Source of the DNA: an uncultured Bacteroidota bacterium
GTDB taxonomy: Bacteria > Bacteroidota > Bacteroidia > Chitinophagales > Chitinophagaceae
Reading direction: 5' to 3'
Length of the DNA stretch: 28,587 bases
NCBI GenBank assembly: GCA_938008665.1
Contig: CALLKA010000044.1
Location: 1-28,587 of the forward strand
The notes below the pieces were generated by a model. The model was given only the letters and a program-made list of their open reading frames with translations, had not been told where the DNA came from and ran no database searches. Positions within the stretch are counted from its first letter, which is position 1; every line of letters begins with the position of its first letter. Shown in pieces: positions 1 through 9,214 of this stretch. Position numbers and translations under genes: made by a program.

Positions 1-2
1 GA

Positions 3-92
3 GGCTTTTTTGATGCGACACAACGTCGGGTGCTTGCACACGTAAGTTGGGGAGCATTAAAAAAACTAAAAGGATGCGAAGCATTCTTTTGA
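3..92 (+). CDS. Possible 3' end of an unidentified gene (partial)
   Basis: Starting at base 3, 29 codons are open up to a TGA at 90-92. The peptide contains DATQRRVLAHVSWGALKKLK and ends GCEAFF. It reads like protein and is more GC-rich than the rest of the window, but I do not recognise the family. A second frame is open from base 14 to a TGA near 137 and ends GFGFTEIAEAEDSK, which also looks protein-like. A frameshift near base 88 could therefore join the two. The stretch is too short to exclude a chance open frame. Bases 93-214 hold no other gene that I can see. Confidence 0.25.
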   Translation, partial: GFFDATQRRVLAHVSWGALKKLKGCEAFF

Positions 93-214
93 AAGGCTTT
101 GGGTTTACCGAGATAGCCGAGGCGGAAGACAGCAAATGAAATGAGCTGACTATCCAACAATTATTTTTTTGCAAGCAATTACCTTTTTCCTATTTTACTA
201 CTCAATTCAACCCA

Positions 215-2089
215 ATGCGCTCCATCTTCCTTATACTTTTATTTGTATCCAGCCAATTTGTAAAAGTGTTGAGCCAAAACATTGACCAAATTCAAGAAAC
301 AGAAGTATTGGTCATAGGCGGTACTGCCAGTGGTATTTGTGCAGGACTTCAATCCTCAAGACTAGGGGTAAAAACAATCATTGCAGAATCCACTCCATGG
401 TTGGGAGGGATGTTAACAGCTGCAGGCGTATCCGCATTTGATGGCAATCATAACATGCCCGCTGGGATCTTTGGTGAATTTAGAGCAAGGTTATATCAAC
501 ATTATGGAGGAAGCAATAAAGTTTCAACGGGTTGGGTAAGCAATACTTTATTTGAGCCGCATATTGGAGATAGTATTTTTAAATCAATGGCTCGTAATGA
601 AAAGTATTTAACAGTAAAATATCATTACCAATTTAAAAATGTAATTAAAAATGGTAATTCTATAATTGGTGCAGAATTCTATGAAATAAATTCAGGTGCT
701 CATTTAATCGTAAAAGCCAAAAGGGTTATTGATGCCACTGAGTTAGGAGATGCCTTGGCTTCCGCCAAAGTTCCTTATGACCTTGGTATGGAATCCAATG
801 ATATTACCGGTGAACAAGTAAATTTGGCGGGTGCCAATGATATCATACAGGATATTACCTATGTGGGTATTTTAAAAGATTACGGTTCTCCGCAACCATT
901 GATTGCCAGGCCGATAAATTATGATTCCACGGAGTTTGATGGAAGTAACACCTCTTTTTATAAAGATACCAATCGAAAACGTCCTTCGGTGGATGCAAAA
1001 AAAATGTTAGAATACGGGAAGCTACCCAAAAATAAATATATGCTAAACTGGCCCATTTACGGCAATGATATTTATTTAAATGTGGTGGAGAAAACGCCCA
1101 AGCAAAGGGAGGCATTACTTCAACAAGCAAAGCAACAAACACTAAGATTTGTTTATTTTATTCAAAAGGATTTAGGTTTTAATCATTTGGCATTAGCAGA
1201 TGATGAATTTCCAACCAAGGATAAATTAGCATTATATCCTTATCATCGAGAATCTCGACGGATGCATGGTATGGTGCGCATGTTGGTGCAACATATATCT
1301 AAACCCTTTGACACACCACAGCCTTTGTTTACGACGGGGATAGCAGTGGGGGATTATCCAGTTGACCATCACCATAAAAAAAATAGTGCTGCACCACAAC
1401 ATTTAGAATTTTTCCCAGTGCCATCTTTTAACATTCCATTGGGGGCTTTAATTCCAAAAGACGCAAGTAATTTTATTGTAGCTGAAAAGTCAATAAGTGT
1501 TTCAAATATTGTTAATGGTACTACAAGGCTTCAGCCCTGTGTCATGCAAATAGGGCAAGCGTCAGGTTTATTGGCCGCCTTAAGTATTAAAAATAGGGTA
1601 GATCCTAAAAATATTTCCGTACGTCAAGTGCAACAAGCCTTATTGGATGCGAATGGATATATCATGCCCTATAAGGATGTGACACAAAAGGATCGCTATT
1701 TTAAAGCAATCCAGAAAATAGGCGCTACCGGCTTATTACGTGGTGTGGGTGTTCCAACCGGATGGGCAAATGCAACTTATTTCAATCCCAATGAGAAAGT
1801 GAAATTGGATGAGTTTTCAATTGCTTGGAATAAAAAATTTGCAACTCATTCTTTGAAAAGCGGAAATGATTTAAATGTAAGTGATGCTTTATTTATTGCT
1901 GCTAAATTATCAAATACTTCCGAAGAAAAAATAAAAAGCAGTTTTGAGCTAAAATGGAAATCAATCGGGCTAGAAAATTATGATTTGCAAAGACCAATTT
2001 TGCGCTACGAATTAGCGGCCATCTTAGACCAATACAATGTATTCAATATTTTCGATGTTGATATTTATGGAAATTTTACCAAGTTGTAA
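215..2089 (+). CDS. Exported FAD-dependent oxidoreductase (PF12831-type)
   Basis: The 624-residue protein starts with a signal peptide (hydrophobic residues about 3-19, likely cleaved after VLSQ near residue 21), so it probably works in the periplasm. Residues about 28-60 form an FAD-binding Rossmann element, VLVIGGTASGICAGL, followed by a beta strand ending in an acidic residue (IIAES). The next block, PWLGGMLTAAGVSAFDGNH, is typical of the FAD_oxidored family found in many Bacteroidota. The first glycine cluster reads GGTASG rather than GxGxxG, a variant I know from this family. The substrate cannot be read from the sequence; relatives are often annotated in carbohydrate or secondary-metabolite oxidation, but that is only family background. 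The gene stands alone, converging on the receptor at 2095 with a 5-base gap. Confidence 0.85.
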   Translation: MRSIFLILLFVSSQFVKVLSQNIDQIQETEVLVIGGTASGICAGLQSSRLGVKTIIAESTPWLGGMLTAAGVSAFDGNHNMPAGIFGEFRARLYQHYGGSNKVSTGWVSNTLFEPHIGDSIFKSMARNEKYLTVKYHYQFKNVIKNGNSIIGAEFYEINSGAHLIVKAKRVIDATELGDALASAKVPYDLGMESNDITGEQVNLAGANDIIQDITYVGILKDYGSPQPLIARPINYDSTEFDGSNTSFYKDTNRKRPSVDAKKMLEYGKLPKNKYMLNWPIYGNDIYLNVVEKTPKQREALLQQAKQQTLRFVYFIQKDLGFNHLALADDEFPTKDKLALYPYHRESRRMHGMVRMLVQHISKPFDTPQPLFTTGIAVGDYPVDHHHKKNSAAPQHLEFFPVPSFNIPLGALIPKDASNFIVAEKSISVSNIVNGTTRLQPCVMQIGQASGLLAALSIKNRVDPKNISVRQVQQALLDANGYIMPYKDVTQKDRYFKAIQKIGATGLLRGVGVPTGWANATYFNPNEKVKLDEFSIAWNKKFATHSLKSGNDLNVSDALFIAAKLSNTSEEKIKSSFELKWKSIGLENYDLQRPILRYELAAILDQYNVFNIFDVDIYGNFTKL

Positions 2090-2094
2090 TACCT

Positions 2095-4515
2095 CTATTT
2101 TTCAGGCGCTAATTTTTGTGTATATGTTTTATTAAATTGATAGCTAATGGTTAGTTTAAAATTTCTGACATTCGTTATACTATAGCTATCAATGATAAAA
2201 TTGGGACCTTCTGTATGACCTTTATACTTAGTTAAGCCGAAAGGATCCGTTGCTGAAACATTTATATTTACCTTTTTGTTCATTAATTTTCGTTGCAAAC
2301 TAATTTGCATACTTATATTACTTCTTGATATTCCCTGTGGCGTTGCAAAGCTGTTGTATTTATTGTTTGCTTCAATGGTGGTAAGGCTATTGGGCATAAA
2401 GCTATAGTTCAGGCCAGTATAATAGGAGCCGCCGTCCATATATTTGTACATTATTTTATCAATCGGACTGTATTTGTTATAATGCATACCTGAGCTCAAA
2501 TTAACTTTAAACTTTTTGGTGATAGTAATGCCTGACCAAAAATTAACATGATATTCCTCTTGGTCAGAAATGTTTTGGTAGGTGGTTTGTGTTCTACCTG
2601 TAGCCACTAACGTTCGAATTGTAGTAAATACATCTTTTACTTTATTGTATCCAAAACTGCTATTGATATTTAATTTATTGGAGTTGTAACCTAAATTATA
2701 TTCGATATTTCGCGTTAATGTAGGATTGATTAATGGATTTCCAAAACGTATATTATATGGGTCGGTGTAATCAATATTTGGATTAAGCTCCATAATACTA
2801 GGCCTTCTAATTGTTTCTCTAATGGTAATCGTGCTATTTAATTTACTGCTAAATTCTTTTCTGAATGAAATATTGGGTAAAAAACGCCAATAGTCATTTC
2901 TTGTATTTGGAGTAACGCCTTTAAGAAAATGAAAGCTGGTTAAGGTATATTCTGCTTGTTCTCCAATTGATATTCGCCAACCTTTATTTAAAAGAAAAGT
3001 AATACCAATTCGACTTGTCGTTATTCCTTGATTAAAAATAAAATCACTACTTAACAATGCATTATCAGTAACTGTATTGGTTGCTTTATTTAGATAGGAT
3101 GCATTTAAAATAGTATGATCATCATTATTAGTAAAATTAACACCAGTATTTAGGAGAATTTTTTCATTTTTAACCAATGGCTTGCTATAATTTGTTCTTA
3201 TATAATAGGAGGTAGTATAAGTATCAATAAATTGGTTTTGTGTAGAATCCTGACCACTGGGTGCTAAATCATTTAAAAGAAATTGTTGATAAAATTGTTT
3301 GTCATTCAAGCCTTTCCCAAAATTCAACCCAGTATGAATATTTAATTTCTCGCTCTTTTGTTTTGCTCCTTTCCAATTATAGGTGCCAGAAAATCCATGA
3401 TTATAAGTATTACCATCATAATCGACGGTTCTTTTACTTGCTTTCCATACTTGTGCTTTATTATTTACATTGGTGTAGTCCGCATTGGTCACATTGTCAA
3501 TATTACTTATAATCCCCTGGTATACCAGCTCAATGTTTTTTCGTTTATTAATATCAATATTGGACTCCAGTCGAACAGTAGGACTGGTTGTTTTATTGAC
3601 ATAGTTGCTTTTGGTATAGAAGAAATTAGTTGAATCTGAATAAATGTTTTGTCTTGTGGATCTGGAATTGCCAATTACGTTATACTTAGCAATATTGAAA
3701 TGTCCATTGAATGTTATTTTTTTTGATTTATAACTTAGATAAGTTCCTCCTGTTCTTTGTCCATTCGTGCCAGCACTTAACCAAAGCTTTTGGTAGTAGC
3801 CTACGCGCCCTTTTTTAGTTACAATATTAATGACACTTCCATCGTAAGTTGCATATTCGGGAGGGGGCGTTTGCATTAACTCTACTTTCTCCACCATATT
3901 AGCTGGTAAGCTTTCGAGTAATTCTGACAGCTGTTGCGCATTCAAGTTGGAAGGCTTTTCATCAATTAAAATAAGCGGGGCCTTCCCTTTTACAGTAATA
4001 CTGCCATCTGGATTGGCGTTAACCATCGGCATATTTTTTAACATTTCAGCGGTGCTCGCGCCATTGCTTAATGGGCTTTCGCCAACATTGTATGTTAAAA
4101 TACCATCTTTTTCTTCAATTAACTTTTTTTCCGAATACACCACCACTTCTTGTAACATGCTCGAAGAATCCTTCAATTGAATTTCACTAAAATAGATTTC
4201 ATCTTTTTCCGCTCTCAATAATATACTGTCAATGGTGAACAATGAAAATCCAAGTGCGCGTATATTTATTTGGTAGTAATCAAATGGAATTTTTTCAAAT
4301 AAAAATTCGCCGTTTTTATCGGAGGTAACTATTTTATTATTTTTTGCATCAGATTTAGAATACAACATAACGGTTGATCCAGGAACAGGCTTTCCGTTTT
4401 TTGCATCTTGAATGGTTCCAGAAAGGTTCCCTACAAATTTCGGTTTCAATGTAGTTTGGCCGATGCCATGGATCGTCCAAAGCAAAGAAAATATGATGAT
4501 AAATTGATATTTCAT
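2095..4515 (-). CDS. TonB-receptor-like outer-membrane beta-barrel protein (OMP_b-brl_3 type)
   Basis: I place the start at the ATG at 4513-4515, giving about 806 residues that begin MKYQFIIIFSLLWTIHGIGQ, a clean signal peptide. An in-frame ATG at 4560 exists, but the extra 15 residues are translated from the terminator hairpin and would disrupt the signal peptide. A carboxypeptidase-regulatory-like beta domain follows (from LSGTIQDAKNGKPVPGSTV). Next comes a plug region containing LLESLPANMVEKVELMQTPP and INIVTKKG, then a long beta-barrel with many aromatic/Asn strands. This matches the family of TonB-receptor-like barrels in which the plug carries the LIDEKP/NIVTKKG motifs. No SusD homologue is adjacent and the substrate is unknown. 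A -7 box at 4525-4532 is the best promoter candidate. Confidence 0.85.
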   Translation of the reverse strand: MKYQFIIIFSLLWTIHGIGQTTLKPKFVGNLSGTIQDAKNGKPVPGSTVMLYSKSDAKNNKIVTSDKNGEFLFEKIPFDYYQINIRALGFSLFTIDSILLRAEKDEIYFSEIQLKDSSSMLQEVVVYSEKKLIEEKDGILTYNVGESPLSNGASTAEMLKNMPMVNANPDGSITVKGKAPLILIDEKPSNLNAQQLSELLESLPANMVEKVELMQTPPPEYATYDGSVINIVTKKGRVGYYQKLWLSAGTNGQRTGGTYLSYKSKKITFNGHFNIAKYNVIGNSRSTRQNIYSDSTNFFYTKSNYVNKTTSPTVRLESNIDINKRKNIELVYQGIISNIDNVTNADYTNVNNKAQVWKASKRTVDYDGNTYNHGFSGTYNWKGAKQKSEKLNIHTGLNFGKGLNDKQFYQQFLLNDLAPSGQDSTQNQFIDTYTTSYYIRTNYSKPLVKNEKILLNTGVNFTNNDDHTILNASYLNKATNTVTDNALLSSDFIFNQGITTSRIGITFLLNKGWRISIGEQAEYTLTSFHFLKGVTPNTRNDYWRFLPNISFRKEFSSKLNSTITIRETIRRPSIMELNPNIDYTDPYNIRFGNPLINPTLTRNIEYNLGYNSNKLNINSSFGYNKVKDVFTTIRTLVATGRTQTTYQNISDQEEYHVNFWSGITITKKFKVNLSSGMHYNKYSPIDKIMYKYMDGGSYYTGLNYSFMPNSLTTIEANNKYNSFATPQGISRSNISMQISLQRKLMNKKVNINVSATDPFGLTKYKGHTEGPNFIIDSYSITNVRNFKLTISYQFNKTYTQKLAPEK

Positions 4516-4524
4516 GTAGCGTAC

Positions 4525-4532
4525 CAAAACTA
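4525..4532 (-). promoter_or_regulatory. Bacteroidota -7 element (TAGTTTTG) before the 4515 receptor gene
   Basis: Read on the minus strand, TAGTTTTG matches the Bacteroidota -7 consensus TAnnTTTG exactly. It lies between the dehydrogenase terminator and the ATG at 4515, leaving only nine bases between box and start codon. No clear -33 TTG is visible at the usual 19-20 base distance, so this is a motif match only. Confidence 0.4.
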
Positions 4533-4544
4533 AACAATTATGAC

Positions 4545-4575
4545 AAAAAAAAGGCTTCATTTTGATGAAGCCTTT
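4545..4575 (-). terminator. Intrinsic terminator of the receptor-dehydrogenase unit
   Basis: The arms AAAGGCTTCAT (4550-4560) and ATGAAGCCTTT (4565-4575) pair perfectly over 11 bp around a four-base loop. On the minus strand the stem runs into eight consecutive T, so it terminates transcription coming from the alcohol dehydrogenase gene (4597-5643). It ends about 30 bases before the ATG of the next minus-strand gene. Confidence 0.9.
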
Positions 4576-4596
4576 AGATATTTTATAAGTGGTACC

Positions 4597-5643
4597 TTAT
4601 TTCAAAGAAGCGAGGTCAATGACAAAGCGATATTTGACATCTCCTTTAAGCATTCGGTCGTATGCCTCATTAATTTTTTGCATAGGAATTACTTCTATCT
4701 CAGAAACGATATTATGTTCCGCACAATAATCTAACATCTCCTGTGTTTCTTTCATGCCACCAATACATGAACCAATCACGCTGCGTCTATTCGTAACCAA
4801 TGAAAAGGGCTGCACTTTAGGTGACTCAATGGGCAATCCTACTACCATTAATTTTCCATCGATGCCTAATAAATTTAAATAGGTGGTATAGTCATGATTT
4901 GCAGAAATGGCATCAAGTATAACATCAAAATAACTGCTATACTTACTCATTGCTTCTTTATCAGTGCTCACTAAAAAATGGGTAGCACCTAGTTTTTTTG
5001 CATCTGCTTCTTTAGAAGGTGAAGTACTTATTACTGTTACCTCGGCACCAAATGAAACTGCAAATTTCACACCCATATGACCAAGGCCACCTAAACCTAC
5101 CACAGCCACCTTCATTCCTTTTTTTACACCTGCATAAACCAAGGGGGAATAGGTAGTGATCCCAGCACATAATAGGGGGGCAACTGCTGCTAATGGCAAT
5201 GTAGGAGATATTTTAAACGTGTAATATTCATCCACTACAATTTTAGTAGAATAACCACCCATGGTAATGTTATCACTATTTCTTTCCTTGTTATTGTAAG
5301 TGCCAACAAAACCTTCTTCACAATATTGTTCTAAATCTTGCGCGCAGGTTTTACAAGTTTTGCAACTATCTACCATCACGCCTACACCAGCAAGATCGCC
5401 GACTTTAAACTTAGTCACATTAGTTCCTACAGATAAAACGGTACCCACAATTTCATGTCCGGGTACCATTGGGTATTGTGATCCACCCCATTCATTTTTT
5501 ACTTGGTGTAAATCGCTATGACAAACACCACAAAATAAAATGTCAATTTGAACATCATCTGGTCCTACTGCTCTTCTTTCAAAATTGTATGCTTCTAATG
5601 GTGTATTAGAAGACATTGCTGCGTAGGAATTAACTGGGATCAT
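4597..5643 (-). CDS. Zinc-dependent NAD(P) alcohol dehydrogenase (YahK/CAD-like)
   Basis: This 348-residue cytoplasmic medium-chain dehydrogenase should interconvert alcohols and aldehydes with NAD(P)H. The catalytic zinc ligands are visible as C41 in GVCHSD, H63-E64 in PGHEIVG, and C159 in LLCAGIT. The structural zinc is held by C94, C97, C100 and C108. The nucleotide-binding Rossmann turn is VVGLGGLGHMG, about residues 181-191. Length and motif order match the YahK/cinnamyl-alcohol-dehydrogenase-like group, which usually reduces a broad range of aldehydes with NADPH; the cofactor preference here is inferred. The gene starts 20 bases after the stop of the TonB receptor at 5664-8021 and is followed by a strong terminator, so the two probably share a transcript. 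Why a receptor and a dehydrogenase would be coupled is not evident. Confidence 0.92.
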   Translation of the reverse strand: MIPVNSYAAMSSNTPLEAYNFERRAVGPDDVQIDILFCGVCHSDLHQVKNEWGGSQYPMVPGHEIVGTVLSVGTNVTKFKVGDLAGVGVMVDSCKTCKTCAQDLEQYCEEGFVGTYNNKERNSDNITMGGYSTKIVVDEYYTFKISPTLPLAAVAPLLCAGITTYSPLVYAGVKKGMKVAVVGLGGLGHMGVKFAVSFGAEVTVISTSPSKEADAKKLGATHFLVSTDKEAMSKYSSYFDVILDAISANHDYTTYLNLLGIDGKLMVVGLPIESPKVQPFSLVTNRRSVIGSCIGGMKETQEMLDYCAEHNIVSEIEVIPMQKINEAYDRMLKGDVKYRFVIDLASLK

Positions 5644-5663
5644 TTCTTTTTATTTAATGATTA

Positions 5664-8021
5664 TTAAAATTTGCTAGATATACTTATACCGTAGGTAGCA
5701 GGATCACCTAAATGAACTGCACCAAAATCATAGGCATAGGATATATATTTTTGGTTCAATATATTCTTTGACCATAAAACAATACTTACTTTGTTTTTAT
5801 TGATGCCCATACTGAAATTATTAATACAATAAGGACTTTGTTTTATTTCATTACTACTATCAAAATAAGTATTTCCAATGAACTTAGTTTCGCTTCTTAT
5901 AAAACCACTCACTTTTGCATTGATAGTTTTACTGTATTGTATTGCAATTGCGTTGGAATTGTCTGGTGTAAATAATGGGCGCTTACCAGTTGCTTCAATT
6001 ATGGCATTGGTGATACCTCCGTTATATTGGATCATGACACCTTTTGCAGGTGTGTACATAATTTCAGCTTCTACACCTTTACTATTTAAGATGCCTGTAT
6101 TTTTTATGATGGTAATGGCATCAGGTAAAACAAGTGTGGGTACTTGCGCATCCTTGATATTTATATAGAATAGGGAGATGTTTAATTTTAAAGTGTTGTT
6201 TAAAAAAGTGTTTTTAATTCCTGCTTCAAAATTATTACTGTGTTCTGGAAGATATCCCATAAGTGGCGGTTGTGAAGGATCTGATCCTAATGGGCTTAAT
6301 CCACCAGTGCGGTATCCTTTACTATACATAGCATATACTAATGAAGCTGCATTTAAATTATAATCTAATGAAATTTTTGGCGACCATGCATTAAAGTTGA
6401 TGCTTGCGCTTGTGTCAGCTACAATTTGGTAAAATTCAGGAGAGGGGTCGTGCTGATAAAAGCCTGCGACTGTTTGATCTTGCTGCTCGTAATCATTTCT
6501 TAATCCAAAAGTTATATTTAGTTTACTTGTTAATGCATAGGTTGCTTGTCCAAAAAAAGCAATACCCTTTTTGGTTGTACTTGTGCTGTTCATTAATGTA
6601 AATAAAGAATCACCCATCATCATTAAATTGGCATCAATGCCAAAACGCGTTCCTTGTTTTACAGGCGCATCTTGATAAAAAAGATAAGCGCCAGTAGTCC
6701 AGTTTAAACGATTCGTGGCAATTGGAGAAGAACTCCATTTAAATTCTTGCGTATACGCTTTGATATTGTTCCAGCTTTTTCCATAATTATTTACAACACT
6801 TATGGCATCAATAGGTGAAAAATCGCCATCGATAGGTAAATCATAATATCTGTAATTTCTTTGGTATGCGGTAATACTACTAAAATTAACTTTACGACCG
6901 GTATGTTGTATGGCTAAAGAAGTATTCAGTGTATTATCCATCATGGTTGTAATGCCATTTTGATTTAATCTGAATGGATTGCTGAAGGCTTCTTCTACTC
7001 CAAAAACTAATGGGAAAGCGCCTCTGTTTTCACCACTATAATGTTTCACATTTAAAGTAGCCTGCCAATGATTTGTAGCAATATATTTAACAAAGTAATT
7101 GCCACCGAATGCATATTGTTTGTCATAACTACTTTTATTGAAATCATTGGTGTAAAATCCATTGCGATCATTATAAAGCAATGCTGCACCAAAATATAAT
7201 TTATCCTTAAGAATGGGTGTTTTGAAATTTGTATTATATCTGCGTATGCCATAATTACCCACATTTACTTCGCCGCTTCCAGTAATTTTATTACTTGGCT
7301 GCTTGGTAATAATATTGATAACGCCACCCATTGCGTTACGGCCATACAAGCTTCCTTGTGGGCCGCGTAAAATTTCGATGCGTTCAATGTCGTTCAATGC
7401 AGGAATATAAGTATCTAAATTAAATTGGTTCACTCCATCGATATAGGTAGCTACTGCAGGGTCGTAGGAAGTAGTGGTAATACCTCTAATGGAAACAACA
7501 TCACGATTGTCGCCAGGATCGGCACTATATAAATTGGGTACAAAACCACTAATGTCCTTGTTGTTCCAAAATTTGAATTTTTCTATTTGCGCACTATTAA
7601 ATGCAGTGATACTGATAGGTACTTTTTGTAATAGTTCTTCTTTTTTTTGTGCAGTGATAATGACATCTTCCAATTGAACAAGTGCATCCGCTAATTTAAT
7701 GGTTTGTATTTCATTTAGGTTTGTCTTAGCCGAAATCGTAATTGAATTTATACTTGTTGCATAACCTAAAGATGAAATTGCTATTTCATACTTTCCTTCT
7801 GGAATATTAATAAATGTAATATACCCGTTGCTATCAGTTACCTCTTTAAATGAGGTATTAAGTAAACTAACCGTTGCACTATTAACCGGTTTTCCTGAAA
7901 GCGAAGTGACTTTGACTTTAAAATTACTTTGACCAATTGCAACAATACTTGCAAAAGAAAATAATAAAATTAGAATAGAAATTTTTTGGAAAGTAGCTTG
8001 GGGGCTTTTTGTTTCAAACAT
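5664..8021 (-). CDS. TonB-dependent outer-membrane receptor with N-terminal carboxypeptidase-regulatory-like domain
   Basis: The 785-residue product has a signal peptide (ILILLFSFASIVAIGQ), then a carboxypeptidase-regulatory-like beta domain at about residues 33-110 (LSGKPVNSATVSLLNTSFKE). The TonB box and plug begin near QLEDVIITAQKK and continue through VSIRGITTTSYDPAVATYID and IERIEILRGPQGSLYGRNAM, the standard plug signature. A 22-strand-type barrel fills the rest and ends in a terminal Phe (ISSKF). The barrel motif YSKGYRTGGLSP is common in iron-complex-type and related small-molecule receptors. The substrate is unknown. It is the first gene of a probable two-gene unit with the alcohol dehydrogenase. 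The upstream gap (8022-8149) separates it from the lipid kinase and contains a near-match to a -7 box (TACCTTTA on the minus strand). Confidence 0.9.
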   Translation of the reverse strand: MFETKSPQATFQKISILILLFSFASIVAIGQSNFKVKVTSLSGKPVNSATVSLLNTSFKEVTDSNGYITFINIPEGKYEIAISSLGYATSINSITISAKTNLNEIQTIKLADALVQLEDVIITAQKKEELLQKVPISITAFNSAQIEKFKFWNNKDISGFVPNLYSADPGDNRDVVSIRGITTTSYDPAVATYIDGVNQFNLDTYIPALNDIERIEILRGPQGSLYGRNAMGGVINIITKQPSNKITGSGEVNVGNYGIRRYNTNFKTPILKDKLYFGAALLYNDRNGFYTNDFNKSSYDKQYAFGGNYFVKYIATNHWQATLNVKHYSGENRGAFPLVFGVEEAFSNPFRLNQNGITTMMDNTLNTSLAIQHTGRKVNFSSITAYQRNYRYYDLPIDGDFSPIDAISVVNNYGKSWNNIKAYTQEFKWSSSPIATNRLNWTTGAYLFYQDAPVKQGTRFGIDANLMMMGDSLFTLMNSTSTTKKGIAFFGQATYALTSKLNITFGLRNDYEQQDQTVAGFYQHDPSPEFYQIVADTSASINFNAWSPKISLDYNLNAASLVYAMYSKGYRTGGLSPLGSDPSQPPLMGYLPEHSNNFEAGIKNTFLNNTLKLNISLFYINIKDAQVPTLVLPDAITIIKNTGILNSKGVEAEIMYTPAKGVMIQYNGGITNAIIEATGKRPLFTPDNSNAIAIQYSKTINAKVSGFIRSETKFIGNTYFDSSNEIKQSPYCINNFSMGINKNKVSIVLWSKNILNQKYISYAYDFGAVHLGDPATYGISISSKF

Positions 8022-8149
8022 TAATATGAATTTAGGGTGTAAAGGTAGTTTCTATTGATAAATTTTGCGACGCATTTGCCAATTAATTGTGCTTTTTAGA
8101 TGTATGGTTTTTGGTTTGTTTAAAAAGCTTCAAATATCTAATAAATGTA

Positions 8150-9001
8150 TTATACAATAACCAATAGGGCAAGTGGGTCAATACTGATTTCAAGCGTCGC
8201 ATGATCAGTTAAAAGGGCTTCTCCATCAATATGCAAAGGTTCCTTTTCCATATATTGAATGGTGATCGATTTTATAGATTGTATATTTACTTTAGTTGAT
8301 TGGTGAATTTTTTTACTAAATAGTTGCATCACTAATAAGCCTGCATTTAAAATAGAAATGGGTTTAATTTTGACCATCTCCAAATAGGCATCTTGCAAAT
8401 CTGAAAAAGGGGATATATAAGCATTACTTCCAAATTGACTCGCATTCGCAAAGGTGAGCGAATACACTTTTTGCATTGGGCCATGATTGATGCTAATTTC
8501 AATAGGTTGATACATTGTTAAAGCTGACAAAGTGGCCTTGATATAATTGAAAAAGCCGCGCTTACTACTTTTTGCAAATAGCTGTGCCACTTTTGCATCA
8601 AATCCAATTCCTGCGGTGCAAAAAAACATTTTATTATTTAGTAAGCCAACATCAATTCCTATTTCATGACCATTGATTGCCCTATCAAGTGCGGCCTCAA
8701 ATTGTATTGGAATATTTAAGTGCCTAGCTAAACCATTCCCGGAACCAATTGGTATAATTCCTAATGGGATGGTTGTTTCAGTTAAAACAGAGGCCACTTC
8801 ATTTACAGTGCCATCACCACCAACAGCTATTATCCTGCTTGCGTTATCTTCAATCGCTTTTTTTGTAAAATTGGTCGCCTCCAAAGGCTTGGTAGTTTCC
8901 CATACTTTGCTATTTGGAACTGCATATAATTTTTTTAAAATATTCGCCTTACGCGCTTCGTTATTATTGCCTGCGTTGGGGTTATATATAAAGTGTAACA
9001 T
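8150..9001 (-). CDS. Diacylglycerol kinase family lipid kinase (DgkB/YegS-like)
   Basis: The protein is 283 residues, a normal length for the family. It opens with LHFIYNPNAGNNN, the N-terminal nucleotide-binding strand. The catalytic GGDGT motif is at residues 61-65 within IIAVGGDGTVNEVA, and the second conserved motif GSGNGLAR is at about 86-93. The C-terminal half is the beta-sandwich lipid-binding domain, with HIDGEAL near the end. Such enzymes phosphorylate diacylglycerol or a related lipid at the inner face of the membrane; some are sphingosine/ceramide-type kinases. The exact lipid is not readable here. It is transcribed alone or as the first gene upstream of the 8021 receptor, with 128 bases between them. 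Confidence 0.92.
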   Translation of the reverse strand: MLHFIYNPNAGNNNEARKANILKKLYAVPNSKVWETTKPLEATNFTKKAIEDNASRIIAVGGDGTVNEVASVLTETTIPLGIIPIGSGNGLARHLNIPIQFEAALDRAINGHEIGIDVGLLNNKMFFCTAGIGFDAKVAQLFAKSSKRGFFNYIKATLSALTMYQPIEISINHGPMQKVYSLTFANASQFGSNAYISPFSDLQDAYLEMVKIKPISILNAGLLVMQLFSKKIHQSTKVNIQSIKSITIQYMEKEPLHIDGEALLTDHATLEISIDPLALLVIV

Positions 9002-9214
9002 GGGCTGTAAAATTATTTAATATAATGGATAATTACCTCTTTTATTTGAGAAATTCGGCCAATTTTACTAATTAATGATGTAAGTCATTTAATTTCCTTT
9101 ATCGTAAAAATTACTACCTTAGGGCATTGAAAAAGTGATAATTACATTCACCTTTTTAATAACACCAAAAGGAAGGACAACTTTATAAAAATTGGGCATC
9201 ATCATTTTTTTTAG

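Noticed and set aside
3261..3633. Two overlapping + strand open frames inside the 2095 receptor gene
   Set aside because: They are antisense to a well-supported barrel coding region and have no family resemblance or start context.
5878..6601. Three + strand open frames over the 5664 receptor gene
   Set aside because: They are antisense to the receptor barrel and look like low-complexity hydrophobic shadows.
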